From assembly GCF_910592395.1 (NCBI RefSeq), contig NC_088316.1:10294001-10358000 (forward strand): a DNA stretch of 64,000 bases. Reading direction: 5' to 3'. Every line of letters begins with the position of its first letter. Within the stretch, counting starts at the first letter, position 1. The DNA is from Lineus longissimus. Its lineage: Eukaryota > Nemertea > Pilidiophora > Heteronemertea > Lineidae. Below are positions 35,501 through 50,500 of this stretch, piece by piece. Position numbers and translations under genes: made by a program. The notes below the pieces were generated by a model. It did no database searches. It saw only the letters and a list, made by a program, of their open reading frames with translations, and was not told the DNA's origin.

Positions 35501-38500
35501 TCGTGCCTAGACTGCTTTGCCTCAGATATGAAAGCAAAGGCCTGATCAATGTCTTGCTCTTGTGCAAGCTCATCTTCGATTGTCATTTCAACTTCCGATT
35601 GGGCCTTCTCAAATGACACCAAATATCGATCGAAGTCATTGATACAGCTTTCTATTGCCACTTTACTTACGGCATCCTTCCCAAACGGTTGACGTGCATC
35701 CTTACATGCACGCTTCAGTGCATTGGATGCACGCGTCACCCAGCCTTTCGCCGCTGAGCGTGATTTTCGGACCGCATCACGTCCTTCAGGAACTCCGGCC
35801 TCGTTCTCCGGCATTTTCGCCAAACAAGTGTTCAAAACCTTCTTAAGTTCTTACTCTCCCGGGTTTCGGCACCACAATTTCGGGGACCACGGAACCAGCC
35901 CGAAATTGGCGAAACTTGCCGGCTAAATAACGGAAAGAAACCCTCGTGTTTCTATTTTACAAATCTAACTCTTTTATTAGCACCTTTAAAATGTAAAAAC
36001 AATAGGAGAGCTCCAACAAGTTTAGTGGCGGGAAAGACAAAAAGGGGGTTTGGTTACAAACTACAATCACAGATGGCGACACAGCATTAGGCCTAAGATT
36101 AAACTAAGAGGTCAATCTCCAACAAATGTTACTCCCATAAAAAAACTGTCAATTCTCCTTACCACTCACAGAAGCCAAGCGATTGCTGTTAAGTTATGCA
36201 GGGGCTTAATCAATTACTTGCACTCCATGTGGGGTGAATAACATTACCTTTTGAACGGCTGGCTGTAGGGGGATGATTGGAACAGCCGGTATACCTGCTG
36301 ACCTGCTGAACCGAGGTTAATGTTATTTTCAATCCACGATTGCAGGTCACCTGATTTTCGAGATTTCGCGGAAAATGAAATTGTAAACAAACGCATGTGT
36401 GCAGTTCAAATGTAAACAAAAATGTATTTTTGGTACTTTTGGTTGCTGGACTTGGGTTTTCCCGCAGTTAGGAGCTGGATCAAATTGGTGGTCTATTGCT
36501 GTTTTAGTCAGAGGTAGCCCTTGATTATGAAGGGATTTTCAAATTAAGGTGACCATAGTCTTTTATGTGCTCAGCTCACCACAGCTTTCAATACTTGATG
36601 TATCTGAAGAGGCGCGCGGAACCTGACATGGCCTTACCAAGGAGCTGCTAACTTTGCCTTTTTGGCTGAGACATTGCTTCATGTAGGACTAGGAGGAGCA
36701 CGCATTTTAAAGTTCTAGTAGTGATAGTTGGTTCGAGCCATTTGGAAGCCGACATGTGAAGGCCTATCTGGGTTCTCCTTCTTCTCCGTATAAAAAGGGG
36801 CATATTGCTGACTAAGGAACAAGGCATATTGACATTGCCTCATCATCTCTATGGGACCAATTGATATACTTTTATATGCACGCATACATCGTGCCATTTC
36901 AGGGTCCGAGTCTGTGGACAATTGGTTTGATTAATTTGTCTCTTCGATATTGCTCCTTTATTGCATTAGATTTTCATCGCAATTCGATCTATTCAAGATA
37001 TAGCCAATTTGAACCTGTCTGCGCCAAGGATAGATTGGTTCCAGATCGACTCACTATGACTAGGAATACGCAGTAGAGCACAATGTCATGAAAAACGACC
37101 CTTTGTATTGTAAATTCCAATCACCTGCAGGACAGGTCAATTTCTCTCAATAAAATTAATTTTGTTGACTCCTGTAATCTCTACCTTATTAAAAAAAAAA
37201 GAAAGTGGTGCTAGTCCCAAACTGGTAATTTCTATTTATTTTGACCTCTGTTAAATCATGATACCTCTCAATTACAGACAGCATTTTGTATCCTTGTGCT
37301 GTACAACCCAGCCTGGACATACCACAGTTGTCCATGGAGAAGTCTCATCCTCTCTGACACTTTTTTTCTGTAAAGCTACTGATACAACATGCTGAACTAG
37401 GGATATCTTCCGTTGCCTCCTGTAATGTTTACATACCATGGCTGATTAGTTCAATCATATTTCATCCACCTGGCAGCTCTGCATTGGAAATTTTAGTGGT
37501 ATAACGTGTTCTCTTGACCTTCAAACAGTAGTATAAAGCCGATATTTACTACTTTATACCCTCAGTCCTATGTTATTAGGTCATCCAGCTGAGCGCCAGG
37601 CCCTTGGGCCTCTTGTTGACAAATGACTACGTCACTTTCTCATAAATCGGTAAGGTTTTCGAATCGAAATGCACATTTTCTAGAAATTGATGGTTTAATC
37701 CCGCCTTGACGGCTCGCTTCGATGCCGTTTTCGTTGATGACGTCACAACATGAACATTTTCGTGGTCCCGGTGGTTTACTCTCAGCGATTTTATAATAAA
37801 TCTAATCAAAAATGGAAAATTTGAGCTTTACATTTGTGATCAACAATTAAAAACGGACGTATTTCCGCAAAGTTGTAAATCACATCATAGTATCACTTTA
37901 AGTGTTGCGAAGCTTTGAGAGTTGTCGAATAAATTAATTCATCCCATGCAGTGGCATCAGTTGTTTACACTGACCTCACCGCATCCCCCAATGTACTGCT
38001 GTTGGGAAGCAGACTAATATTCAGGACGGAAACCATTTGGAGGCACCTTCTAGTTCAACTCTTTCTTCCTGATGTGAGAAGCCGTGAGAAGTGTAGGCTG
38101 TATTTAGGAAAATTCTCGTTGAGCATTGCCTCCTGAAAAAAGGCTGGACACTGATCATGCTATGATTTTTTTACTTGGTGTTACTGGACGATTTAAAATA
38201 CTGTCAGTGTCACTAGCAGTGTATGGCCTCCAGGCCTGGGCTGTTAGTGTTAGAGAAATAGAACTCCGACGATACAAAATGTACTGTATGATTCACATGA
38301 CCCCTTCTTATTCATCTTCCTCTTTTCAGGCACATGGCTCCTCTACCTGCCATGTATGTGGAGCATAGGCCTGGCGGCTGATGCAGGACACTTGCCCGAC
38401 TTGCGACTGCTAGCATTATTTGGTGTTGGTGCTTTCCTGATGAGAGGGGCAGGCTGTACGATTAATGACATGTGGGACAGTGACATTGACAGCAAGGTGA

Positions 38501-41500
38501 GGCAACTCTAAGAGGGATTTTGTTGGTTCCATTATCAGGTAGAATGGGGTATTTGTACCCCCCCCCCCCCGGTTTAATTGTAGCCCCTGGCCCTGCCTAT
38601 GATATTGATTGAGATGGATCCCCATGCATCAAACAATGCAGGGGGGCTACAAATACCCCATTCCATCTTACTTGGTATTCAGATTTGTCAACAGTTAGTA
38701 CGCACCTATATCAAGCCAATGGTAACGCTTCAGTATAGCTGAGATAGTTAACTGGTGACGTTTCTATCGATAAAACGCCAACACTCCTAAAACTGACAGG
38801 GGTTACTGTAGTGGTAAGAAGGGGGAGGGGAGCTTTAGATATGGTCACCAAAAACCCATTTGCAACTGAACTCGCCGAACAATAATGATGTCTATTTCAA
38901 TTCCATTCTTTATTATCTAAGCTACTCTCCGATATAGAAGTTTTGTCACTAATGCTGGTGTTAACTCATTTTGGTGTTATCTCTGTCTGTTAAGTCCATT
39001 AGACTTTCAACGCCATGTTAATTTGACGCCAGCGTTAGTGACAGAACTTATCTTGATTGAACAACCAGGGCCTTATCACATTTACAAAATAAAAAAGTAC
39101 ATCTTATCACATGAAATAAGTAGCTTTTCAGCCAACCAATCAGCACACAGCTACATCAACTCTGCCTTATCCACCTCATAATATGAAACATGGGAGTAAA
39201 ACAAAGGTCTGATACCCAAGTGCTAATGAACAAGTTAAAAAAGGGTCACACAGTTTGATTGACGATGATAAACAAAACAATGGAAGAGGCCACTTGGAGT
39301 TTTCCTGCAAGTGCAACATCTGTTTGTCATTGCAAGCCTAGTCCGGGAGCAGAGCGACTTTAACCAAGATTAATTCCTAACCACCAAATATCTATACGGC
39401 GAGCACAATGGCTCCTGGCCGTTTCATCTTATAAAAGGCTATTACATAATGAAAAACTCGTGCAATGACATTTTTGCCAGTGCCATAATGTATGATCAGA
39501 AAACAAAAATTTTTGAATCTGACATCATGCCAAAAAAAGCATTTGAATTTTGTGCATTGGTTTGCAAGATATCATACAAAAGTACAATACATGTAGGTGA
39601 TGACATTAATTTGATCTGAGCTGTATATGGTAGCTATGATTTGCCAAAATAAACATGACATGCATCTAAATACTGACATTTTTTAGCTCACCTGTGAGCC
39701 TTTACCATCACGCAGCGTCCGTCGTCGTTAGACATGGGTGGCACGTTTTGTTACCGCTGAAGCCACTGAACTGAAACTTAGTACACATGTACCCCTTGGT
39801 GACCACTACTCAGAGACCAAAATGCGGTCTCATATGTTTCACGGTTTGGCCACCAGGGGGCCAAAGGTAAAAAATGAAGAAATGCGTTTTCTCCCTTATT
39901 ACTGGTCCGAAAAATTTGAAAAAAATATGGTACTAGGCACTTGTACTAATGGGACATCACATATCCTCCGGGTTTTTGATTTGACCTAATTTTCAAGGTA
40001 AAATAGGTCAAAGTTCGCCGACGGCACCGCTGTTAGTCAATGGTGGCACGTTTTGTAACCGCTGAGGCTATTGAACTCAAACTTGGTACATATATACCCT
40101 TGGGTGACCTTTACTCAGAGACTGAATCGTGGCGTCATACGATTTACGGTTTGGCCAATAGGGGGCCAAAGGTCAACAATGAAAATATGCGATTACTCGC
40201 CTACGTCTGAAAAATTTGAATAAAATATGGCAGGTACTTCTTGCAGTGTTACATCATATATCCTCCGCATTCATTTTTTGGCTCACCTGCCCCTTTTCCC
40301 CCCCCCCCCCCCCGACCCACCCACCCCTGACCCTACCCCTGACCCCACCCCTGACCCTACCCCTGACCCCACCCCTGACCCCACCTCCTCCCCTCCTCCT
40401 CCTTCCCCTCTTACAACACTAGAACTCTAAGAACTTCCAAGGCAGGTGTAACTACAGAGTGAGAGCAGACCAGACCCCATTTTAGCAATGCATTAACCCC
40501 TCTACCATTTATTGCTTGAGGCCCTTGTGGTTATTGCACAATTGGTCAGATTACTACAGAGAGTGACATATTAATTGTTTATGCATCACCCTGATTACCA
40601 CACCACACAACTGATTACCACACCAAATTAGACCTTGTATTTACAAATGCACATCATGTGCACCATACAGGGATCATTGACAATTGCTGGTCTGACCATA
40701 AAATGATATATACAGCTTTACCAATGTCAGAATCACTGACTCCATAGCCTCCCCTTTGACACAGGTGAGCAAATGGTCCCTGGACCATTTCATTTATCAG
40801 TCCATCTAATAAATTGTGTGCTCTCGACCGATGTCACATAAAATTGACATGTCTCCACTACATATATATAGCAGAGCTTGATTAGGATAATGACAGTTTC
40901 GATGCTTTCTATGTCTGTGTGTATCATATTTGTTTGGACATCTAGTTTAACTTTAAGTCCCTAACAAATGTGACCCGTCACAGCAAAACCAGGCGCATGT
41001 CGCACAGAAGATGAGCCTAAATAACACCAGGAGATAATGGAAGATATTGATGTGCTCATTTCACAAAAGGCAGACAATAGAGAAATGAATAAACAGTCCG
41101 TCTCAACCTGCCAAGCTCAGAGCGACATGTGCCTGGTTTTGCTGTGACGGGTCACAAATGTGTGTGCGATTGATGTTGCGTTCATCTGTAGTTTCCACAA
41201 TTGACGTTAATGTTATGGGGGAAAAGGGACTAGTGGTAGAAATAAGTTGGAGTCCTGTAGGTTCTGTTCACTTCTTCTAATTCAATAAACTTTCATGAAA
41301 GCAAATTCATTGACAGTTACAATTACAAATACAGATTGGAAGTCCAAATATGTGTGTTCACAGTCTAATACTAATCATAAAACCATTGTTTAAAGGATAG
41401 CTCCTGGAATAAATCGCTATAGCGATAATCGGGAAAACTAACGCACCTGCATATTTCGTATATCATTATTATTCCAATATAGGACTGTATATCGCTCAAA

Positions 41501-44500
41501 AATTTGCGTTTGTACCAATAAAGGTGTTTTAAATCCACTAAACACAGAGTTCATGGAGGGCGCCATTTTCTCACTTTTTTCGCGATCTCTCCTCCAAAAC
41601 CGGAGAATCGTGACGTCACGTGTGCAATTCACATTGTCAGTATTGTCACAATAGCAGTCAGCCGATTGATATTTTGAGATCGTGTTATTGTATTGTTATC
41701 AAGGGGGCTTCAGATGATGAAAGCTACGTTGACAGCAGTGACACTTCGATGAGCAGCGGGAGTTATGAAGATTTGGATGTAGGGGGAAATGTTGGTGTAC
41801 AGGGCTACCAGTTTGAGCCGGAATATGAAGAGGGGGAGCTTGAGTCATTGACGGCAATGACACTATGGCTCAAGCTATTGAAGATGCAGCTGGACCCGAT
41901 GTTGATGGCCAAACTGGACTATGCACCGAGGCATTTTGCATTCAAGCAATCCATATATTACGCGAATGTCCAAATAAAACGAAATTAGAATGATTTAATT
42001 GCGTGAAATCTTGAGACATGCGAGAGAGATCGCGAAGAAACGGATATTGACATGGATTCACACACTGCGCACGCGCGAAAAGCGGTGACAAGCCCACAAT
42101 ATGCACGATCGGTGCTTCGGAATTTCAGCCAATCACTGCCATTGCACACACCGCGTCATCACCGAGGGAAATTTGACTCAAAATGGCGCTGTCCATGTCA
42201 GTAAAATAGGGACTATTAATATCAATTTTTCTCCCTGAACTATTATATTTCTTCCACTTTCAAAAGGTTTGTGGTAAAGAGGAATACTCATTTAATATAT
42301 TTCCATTGGTTTCGTTCAAAAAGGCTGCCAACGATTTATTCCAGGAGCTATCCTTTAAATGTAAATCCTGACCAAGCTGTGTTAAGTCATATCAGAAGGT
42401 ACAAGTAAAATTGGAGAATGATTGTGTTTAGAAATATAGAATAATGAACAATATACATATCTTCCAAATCGTCAAAGATTTGCACCATAAAAGACTCCTG
42501 CTGTTTTAATATCAAATTCGCTCCTGTGAATTGCGTGCTGTCTACAAAAGACATGATTAAATAACAGTATAGATGAAATTACAAAATGAAGTCACTAAAG
42601 ACGAAACCATATAAAAGTATAGATGAAATTGCAAAATGAAGTAACATGAAATTCAATAATTGAACATAATTCTTCACACTATTCTATAGTCAAAATAGCT
42701 ATATTGTGCACATAAAATCATCAAAATGAAAGTCAATTTTATGATTCATATTATCTTTTTCGAGGCAGATGGAAATAGTTGCGTCTTCAGAATATGGCCA
42801 GAAGCCCAGTATAAATGTCAAACGCAGTTCAAATCATTTCATTGTTCTAAAATTCAGTTTATATTCAGTGTCATGTGATAACAAAATTTACTCCATAAAA
42901 TTTCCTCAACACCGACCGTATGCCCCTCGAACTGCTTTTGCTTTTGGCTTGCCACGTGAGTGACGAATTTGGTCCACCGTCACTTTGTGCTCATATCGCT
43001 CAATCATACTTTTAATGGTCGCCTCTGGAACATCATGACTGTTGCGCCTAAAAATAACAATCATATACATTTTTTTAATTCATTGAAAAATTTACGATGT
43101 AATGATGTTAAAATAACTGATTGGAAGACAGCCTATCTTAACATCATCAGTAAATACCCATGAATGCATGGAATGTAATCTTGTCTGGCAGTGTACTCAC
43201 GGCTGTAATCTTTTAGCCGAATTAATTCAGTCAGAACACCAAAGAACACTATCTCGGTAAGAAATTTGCATTCTGTTTACAATATTATTTCACAACCATA
43301 TTTTCCTAGGTCAGAAACATCCCACATTTGCTCTTGGTCAACAAACCACAGTGGTAAAATCCTGTAAAAAGAATCAGTATTGTATCAATTTAACATTTAG
43401 CCTTGATTTCTATTCACTTGGTGGAATTGAAACTGAAAGAATATACAAAAGTATTAACGATAAACCTACCGTGCAAGTTCACCAAGTTCAAATTTCCAAG
43501 GGGTGTTCGGTTCGAAGATTTCTACCTTGTAACCATGTTCAATTCCCTGATAAAAAAGTGAAATTTATCAAGATGCATTTCAAAAGGATGATACATCTCA
43601 TTGACACCAGTGGTCGATTTTTAAGCACTCTGCTAATGGGCGATTTTGGTCAGTACAAACTGAAAATTATCACTGCGATGAGTGGTGAATGATCTCCCAG
43701 GTGACTTTCAGCATCCGTCGTCGTTGTCGTCGTCCGTATTAGCAAGGCACGTTGTGTAAAGTACTGGAGCTATCAACATGAAACCTGGTGTAGAGTAGAA
43801 CCTCTCTTAAGGACACCCTTGGGACAGACAAGTGCTGTCCTTAATAGAGAGGTGTCCTGATTAGAGAGGTCAAATTGAATGGAAACAACCAATTTGGGAC
43901 CAAAACTAAAGTCCTCAATAGAGAGGTTGTCCTTAATAGAGAGGTGTCTGCTACGAGAGGTTTTAGCGTATATGTTCCCCAACAGGGCTTTCCAACTTCT
44001 CCTCAGAGTGGGTCGTCGCTGATGGACTCATGAGTGGAGATAGTGCCGCGAAAAAAGTTTGACTACCCCTAACTCACTTTTTGAGATTGATTTGTATGCA
44101 TTATTTAGCTCTAATATGGAAGAATTTGAGGCTGCAACAGACGTTTTTATACTCATTTGCCATGTGTTTGGTGGTTAAAATGTGATTTGGGAGTCAAAAA
44201 AAATAAAATAAATTAAAAAAATTCTCTACTTATCCCAGCAGCCTCTTGGCCCCTGGGGCAGCCTGTCATCCCCTGGGATAGCCTGTCATCCCCTGGGATA
44301 GCCTGTCAGTTTTCTGGTGCCCCCTGGTTCAGCCTGTCACCCCGTAGTTGGAATGCCCTGTCCTATAAAATGACACCAGAGACCAAATTTCGGTCCGGGT
44401 CCGGTTCGATTCCTGATTTTGCTGCTAGGTGGCTAAAACTGAAAACAAAAAGTGCTATATCTTCCTTACTAAGGGCCTCCTCGATCATCACCAAATATCA

Positions 44501-47500
44501 CCTTGCCTATTATTGCTGCTGAGGTAATAAATTTAGTCACATCTTCAAACAACTGGTCCCCTCCCTCTGTCCAACCTATAAGTAATCCTATCGTACTTAC
44601 TTGTATGACATATGGCTTCATTTCCCAGGTTTGAGTGTTAGTATTATCGATGATGATGGGGTTGACACCACCCTTCATTTTTTCTAGAGCACGCTTTTGA
44701 TTCCATTGATGTGCATCTCCTATCTTCTCTTTTCTGAATAGGTAACGGCCATTTTTGGTGAAGTAATCATCCGTAGAGAGAATCACACCACTAAACTTGA
44801 GCTGGCTGAAACACAATTTGTAAATGAATATGATCCTTTTTAGCATATTGGGGAACCAGGAAAAAGCTTATGATTTGATGTCAAAGTATTAGTCTTGGAA
44901 TGTTGCTTTTACCCTGGCTGACACATTGCAAACAGCACTGCCATTGTTAATGATAAAACCCATAAATCTGATGCGCTTGACTAAAATGCTTGGAAAACCA
45001 CTGGAAAGTCAATCATGAGTCAAGATGAAGTCGAAGGGAGGAACTAGCAACATGTGGCGTTTTTTATTCCTCGGGCAGTAAACGGTGCGTCAATTGGCAC
45101 GTTTCAATTAGAATTTGCTTTTCAAAAAATTGGTGTTGTACATTTCCTCAATGTCAAAGTCACAATGAAGTTGGCATGTTATGCTGTACTCTTAAGCCCG
45201 CAGCACACTAGCCGCCAACTTCGGCGTTCACAGGCGTTTTTTGCCGCAAGAGTCCTGAACGCCTGAAAAATCCCTAGTCTGCTACAAACGGCGTCGGCGA
45301 ACGCGACTTGCTGCAACTAAACGCCAAATATCTAACATGTTTGATTTTTGACGCGTGTCGTCGCCTTTGAACGCAAGAAGAAGCCAGGTGTGCTACGGAT
45401 GGCCGCCTGACTTGGCGTCGGCGGCGAGGCTATGGCCAATCAGCTGGCGTCTTGATGTCACATGATTTGAAAATGGCAGCCTAAAGTGGCGGAAAAGGCG
45501 CTACTGGATGCCAATTCTGGGCAGGTGTGCTCTGACCGGGATCCACTGGCTGCCAACTATGGCGTCGAGAGGCGTTGGCCGAACGTTTCTTGTCGCCAAA
45601 GTTGGCGGCTAGTGTGCTACGGGCTTTAGAAATAACGTTTTTTAGGTTTCGAAGAACTTAGGGTTTTTTTAGCGAGCACAAATTTACTGCCTGTTTTTCT
45701 TGAGCGAAAAAATCTTTATTTCCAAGAGTCAGATAGTAGTTGTTACTATTAGATAGAAATGAGGAAGAGGAAATGACGTCAGAGGGCGACACTTCCTTGG
45801 GCATAAGTAGCAAGGTAGTCTTAACTTCCCAAAAAGTAATCAATATAAACTCGTCGTGGCTGCTATTGTTGAATTTGTATTGAATATATTTACGTTGACT
45901 GTTTTGCGCTAACTCCCTTACATGATGATGAGCCTTTTGGTTATCCATTTTTGCATTGCCTTTTTAAGACTGTTTTTTTACAGTTTGATCACTGCTGGTG
46001 ATTGGATTCTCGCAATGATTTCTTGGAAATAGAACCCAATCTCAGGTGGCTTTTTAGCTCAGCTGACGAAGGTCAACAGAGCTGGTTAAATAAAGATTCA
46101 GAATGGCGTCTGTCCCTCCACCATGACCGACAGAAGAACTATCATCAGCTTACAGGGGTGGCACAAGTCACCATCTTCAGAATTAGAGGCGGGCATAACA
46201 GGATGCAGTGCCACCTATTCGACAAATACAAACTAGGAGACACCGACCAATGCTCTTGCGATATGGGACCGATGACCCATGTCCTATCGTACTGCCCTCT
46301 GCACAAAGCCCACAGACAAGATATCTGGCCAAATGGTGCTACATGCAGGATCAACTGTATGGAGACTTGGTGGAATTGCAGAGGACGACCAAGTACATCC
46401 GACGAACAGAATTGACTGTATGAGGTGAGCGTCAAGAAGAAGAAGAACTGGAAATTGCATGTACATGTATACACTGTAGGTCTAAAATGAAAAATAAAAG
46501 AGGTTGAAAATAATTGAAGTTGAGATACATTCTCAACTTCCTTGGCAAAAAAGATTCCTCGAAACGAATCCTGGCGGAAATCCTGCTGATTAATGGAACA
46601 TAATGGATTAGTGGATTAATAGATTAGTGGACCAAAGAAGAACAGTGGCAATGTAATGATTTTTCAAGTGTTTTTTCGCCCCAAATAAATACAAATGAAC
46701 CGTAGAGATTTTTCAGGGAAATGAGCATTCATGATCAACAGAGCAAGATTTGTTGTTGTTTTTGTTTGGTTGTTGCTATGAAAATCCTGCCCATCGCCGC
46801 TGTAACTGCTCCTACTATTTTACCAGTCAAACTCGACTGGTAAATGTAAAAGCTTTACATCTTGAAATCAATTCCAATGCCTGTTCCTGGTCTCAGTGAG
46901 TCTATGTTTGTTCATGTCTGCTCTCAACATGATCAAATGAGAATGGATACTATACACCTTGCCTTGATGCATCACTGTGCACTTACAAGGAAATAGATAA
47001 AGTTGAACCACATGTAAATACAATGTATATGTGAATGGACAGCATTCCCCTTTGAAGGTTTTCAGAATCTCAAAAAATTATTCATAAAATCTCGGCCAGG
47101 TGTAGATTTGTGTTGGTCGTAAAACCTTATAGGCCAATGTCATCCATTAAAAATGAAATTCAATTGGAAAATCTATAATTGCACAAATACTCACACAATT
47201 TAAATTTCAATATTGTCGTTGTGTAGATAGATGTACAAATACTATGAAATATTAAGTTTCAGCAAATTCATATGCATGATAATTGCACTACGGCAATGTG
47301 TATAACTGCGTTTCTATTTAACTGGACCACCAGTAATTACGAACGGCGTACCCCTTGAAGGTTTTTTAAATGCTCAAAAGCCTTTATGTCTAAATGGGTA
47401 CCTTGCTAGTGTTGTCTTCCCACTGCCAGGGCAGCCCCGCATCATGATCAGCAACTTGTCACCTTTGTCCAGATGCTGTCTCACCGTCTGTACTTGTGTC

Positions 47501-50500
47501 TCGTCTGCTGGCATTTCCCCAGTTGCTCCTGGGGCTCGTTCACAGCCAGTGTGTTTTCTTTGGGGACCCCTGCGATCTTCTAGGCTAGTTTTCTGAAATT
47601 GCCTATTTAGCTGCACATCTTCATTCTCTTCACTCGAGCGTTGCGATCTGTGTGGTTCATGACGACGCCGATCTGCTTGCGTTGTTGGCTTTCTGGTTAC
47701 ATCAGAATTGAAGCCACGGGGGACAGACATATGTGTAGATTTTGGCTGCTTATTGTAGCTGGAAGATGGTGATTTTCTGCCACGCTGGTTTGTTCTGTGT
47801 CCTTGTTCGTGCCCGTGCGCAGTTGCACCTCTATGATAAGCTGGTTTTGGCCGAACAGATGGCTGCTGGAAGCCTGGGAAAGGTGCTGACTTACCAGTCG
47901 AATTTCCCGGTACAAATTCTACTGCATCCACTGACAACTCAGATTTGTTACTTTTGACAACATCCACAGCTTTGTCTGCTCCATACTTATCCCTGATTTC
48001 CACTTTATCTTGCCTTTTATCCATGCTGCATTAATTTGTTATCCTCTGGTCCTTTGTATTTGCTATCTGCAGCAACTCCATAGCGTCCTCTCCTTGCTTT
48101 TAGAGTTGCATGTTGCTAGGGTCAGTGTTTAAACAGGCATACCATATACAAACAGATCGATAGCACTGCTTTTTTATGGAATTATTTCCCGATAATATCA
48201 CTGCACCATGACCATTATAATGATATCAATTTTGTGGATATTTTCTATGCATGCATGTCATGTGAACCAGCCGAGTGAATATGACAGACTATGAAGTGTT
48301 TATACTATCTACTTGTATGTAGGTCGTGCTATAATATATGTCGATGTCATTTTTTTAAAAATTCCTGATCAATGGCCCTATCAATGAAATTGCACAAATG
48401 ACAGTGCAGATGTTTTAACTCACACGGGTAAACTTATATCACGTCTTGGCCGAACTTGCGTCTGTCGTCCGCTATCCGGTTTCATCTTTGTCTGTCAACA
48501 ATGGTGGCACGTTTGCTCACCGCTATTTCTAGAAAGTTGAAACTTTGGTGTGTGGATGTTTTATGACAGCATGACTAGACGTACAAAAGATCATCACGAT
48601 TTAACCTACTTTCTGTTTGGGTTCTAGATGGCCATCTCCACCCTGGAGAATCGTTCCCCAGACTGTCGAGAATCATGTGGGCCTTTTCAATAAAGCTGGA
48701 AAAACTGTGTTTTGGAGTCTTTCAACGTAATGTTGTTGTGTTCATCTGGTTTAAGGTTCTTCAAGCATGATTTGCATCAAATATATAGAAATGCACCACC
48801 GGTTTGTCCTATGGATAGCCAACAAATTGGAAAATATGCATGGATTCATTTTGTGCATGGATTCAATTTAGTTGGAAATTTAGTCATATTGCCCATATAC
48901 CAACTAGATGGACACAGTATATTCTAGAAAATTTACCAATGAGCGCACATTGTGGCTGTTTTTTCTTCTGAGGCAGCCATTCTCCCCAGGCCTCAAGTAG
49001 CACTATCCAGGGCAGGCTGCTGGGTAAGTGGGAAGGCGTGATAAGATTTTTGGCAGTCTGGGGAATTGATTCTCCAGGATGATATCTCAGGCACGCTGAT
49101 AGCAAGACTCATGAAATTTTTACTGAGGGTACTTTTGATGTGACTACATGAAATAATTTCCCGGGTTTTTGATTTGACCTACTTCTCTAGGTCACAGAGG
49201 TCAAAATCGAACATTTTACCAAAGGAGGTAAGTTTTGTCACTATTTTTAGCTCAGCTGACAAAGTCAGCGGAGCTAGTCAAATAGCTATTCGATTGGTGT
49301 CCGTCCTTCCATCCATCCAGCCATCTGTAGACAAAGTTGGGCATTTTGTAATCATACAACCGAGGCACTTCAAATCTAGTCTTGCTTATAAACACCGCAG
49401 AAAATGTTGCTTACGGAAAAAAATTTGGGCGATTCGACTCAAATTCAGCTCCCCAGGGGGCAAAATGCGTAAATGAAAAAACAATTTTTTGACGCTCTAT
49501 TCCAGCAGATAAAAGCTTGAAATAAAGTTGAAAAGGTCTTCATGATACAGAAGTTTTGATATAAAATAGATTAGTGTCGATTTATATCACCAGTTGGCGG
49601 TAGTGAGCAAAACTGTTGTTTGACCCCGGATGACCCCGCTTTAAATTTCCCGCCGAGGTTACCTGGAGAACTATCATCAAGAAAATGGCGGCGACCTTTT
49701 TATTTCTACCGGAGCGATGATTTGTAAGTGACAAATTTTCTTTTTTAAGCCTTTACGGTAATGTATTTTGGTACGAAACTTCACACGTTTATAGAAAAGA
49801 TCAACGAGAATGTGTTCAAATGCCCTCATAACGATGAGTTCAACGGAATTTGGTCAAAACAACCTTCGAATGGAGTCAACTTTCTTTGCAAAATTGAAGC
49901 GACGACTTCATCATTATTTATCGTAATTTATGCAGATCTGAGTCCAGCTGATGGGTGATGTTCTGATTTGTGTTCAAACTATTGGAAACTTCGGAAATTA
50001 GTTCTATTAATTCTACTATTCTGCAGGAGTATATTATAGCCATTGATGTTGACAGCTAAAAGCACGAAAACTTTGTTGTTGATCGTCGGGGCGGATTGAT
50101 ATGTGGTTGTGCGTCCAAGGCGATTAGGTCATTCAGTTAGTTTGAGAAAGATCATGATTGTTGTGTTATCATAACCGGAAAATAAGTTGAAGTTATTATT
50201 AGTACTACGATTCTTACATGAGTAAAAAGTAGACGTTTTAAGCAACACAATAATGTTACTCCCGTAAAAAAACTGTCAATTCTCCTTACCACAGAAGTTA
50301 CAGTGTTAAGTTATGCAGGGGCTTAATCAATTACCTGCACTCCCTGTGGGGTGAATAACATTACCTTTTGAACAGCTGGCTGTAGGGGGATGATTGGAAC
50401 AGCCGGTAACCTGCTGAACCCAGGTTAATGTTTTTTTCAATCCACGATTGCAGGTCACCTGATTTTCGAGATTTCGCGGGAAATGAAATTGTAAACAAAC

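Larger units (their letters stand above)
28522..36124 (-). mobile_element. complete BEL/Pao LTR retrotransposon
   Basis: 7,603 bp with LTRs of 247 bp at 28522-28768 and 35878-36124. I find no difference between the two LTRs, so insertion is recent. The 5 bp target duplication AATGT is at 28517-28521 and 36125-36129. On the - strand the LTR starts TGTTGGAG. Three bases inside the 5' LTR lies a primer-binding site (35857-35874) complementary over 18 bases to the 3' end of metazoan tRNA-Phe. A purine tract (complement of 28769-28781) precedes the 3' LTR. It lies antisense in COQ2 intron 1. About 1.3 kb between the polyprotein stop and the 3' LTR has no long ORF and no recognisable env. Confidence 0.95.
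26622..37618 (+). mobile_element. TTTTTAGCTCAGCTGAC repeat, copy A (interrupted)
   Basis: Begins TTTTTAGCTCAGCTGACAAAG and ends with the hairpin CCAGGCCCTTGGGCCT plus CTTGTT. Without the BEL/Pao element at 28522-36124 it is about 3.4 kb. The sister copy at 49244-51314 is highly similar but lacks two internal blocks present here (about 27470-28325 and 36441-36828). No convincing ORF. End structure (T-rich TAGCTCA start, 3' hairpin) is like the pearl-like elements, so the two probably belong to one class. Confidence 0.75.

Noticed and set aside
40216-40430. Pro/Thr-rich small ORFs
   Set aside because: They come from the poly-C run and the 12 bp CCCTGACCCTAC minisatellite.
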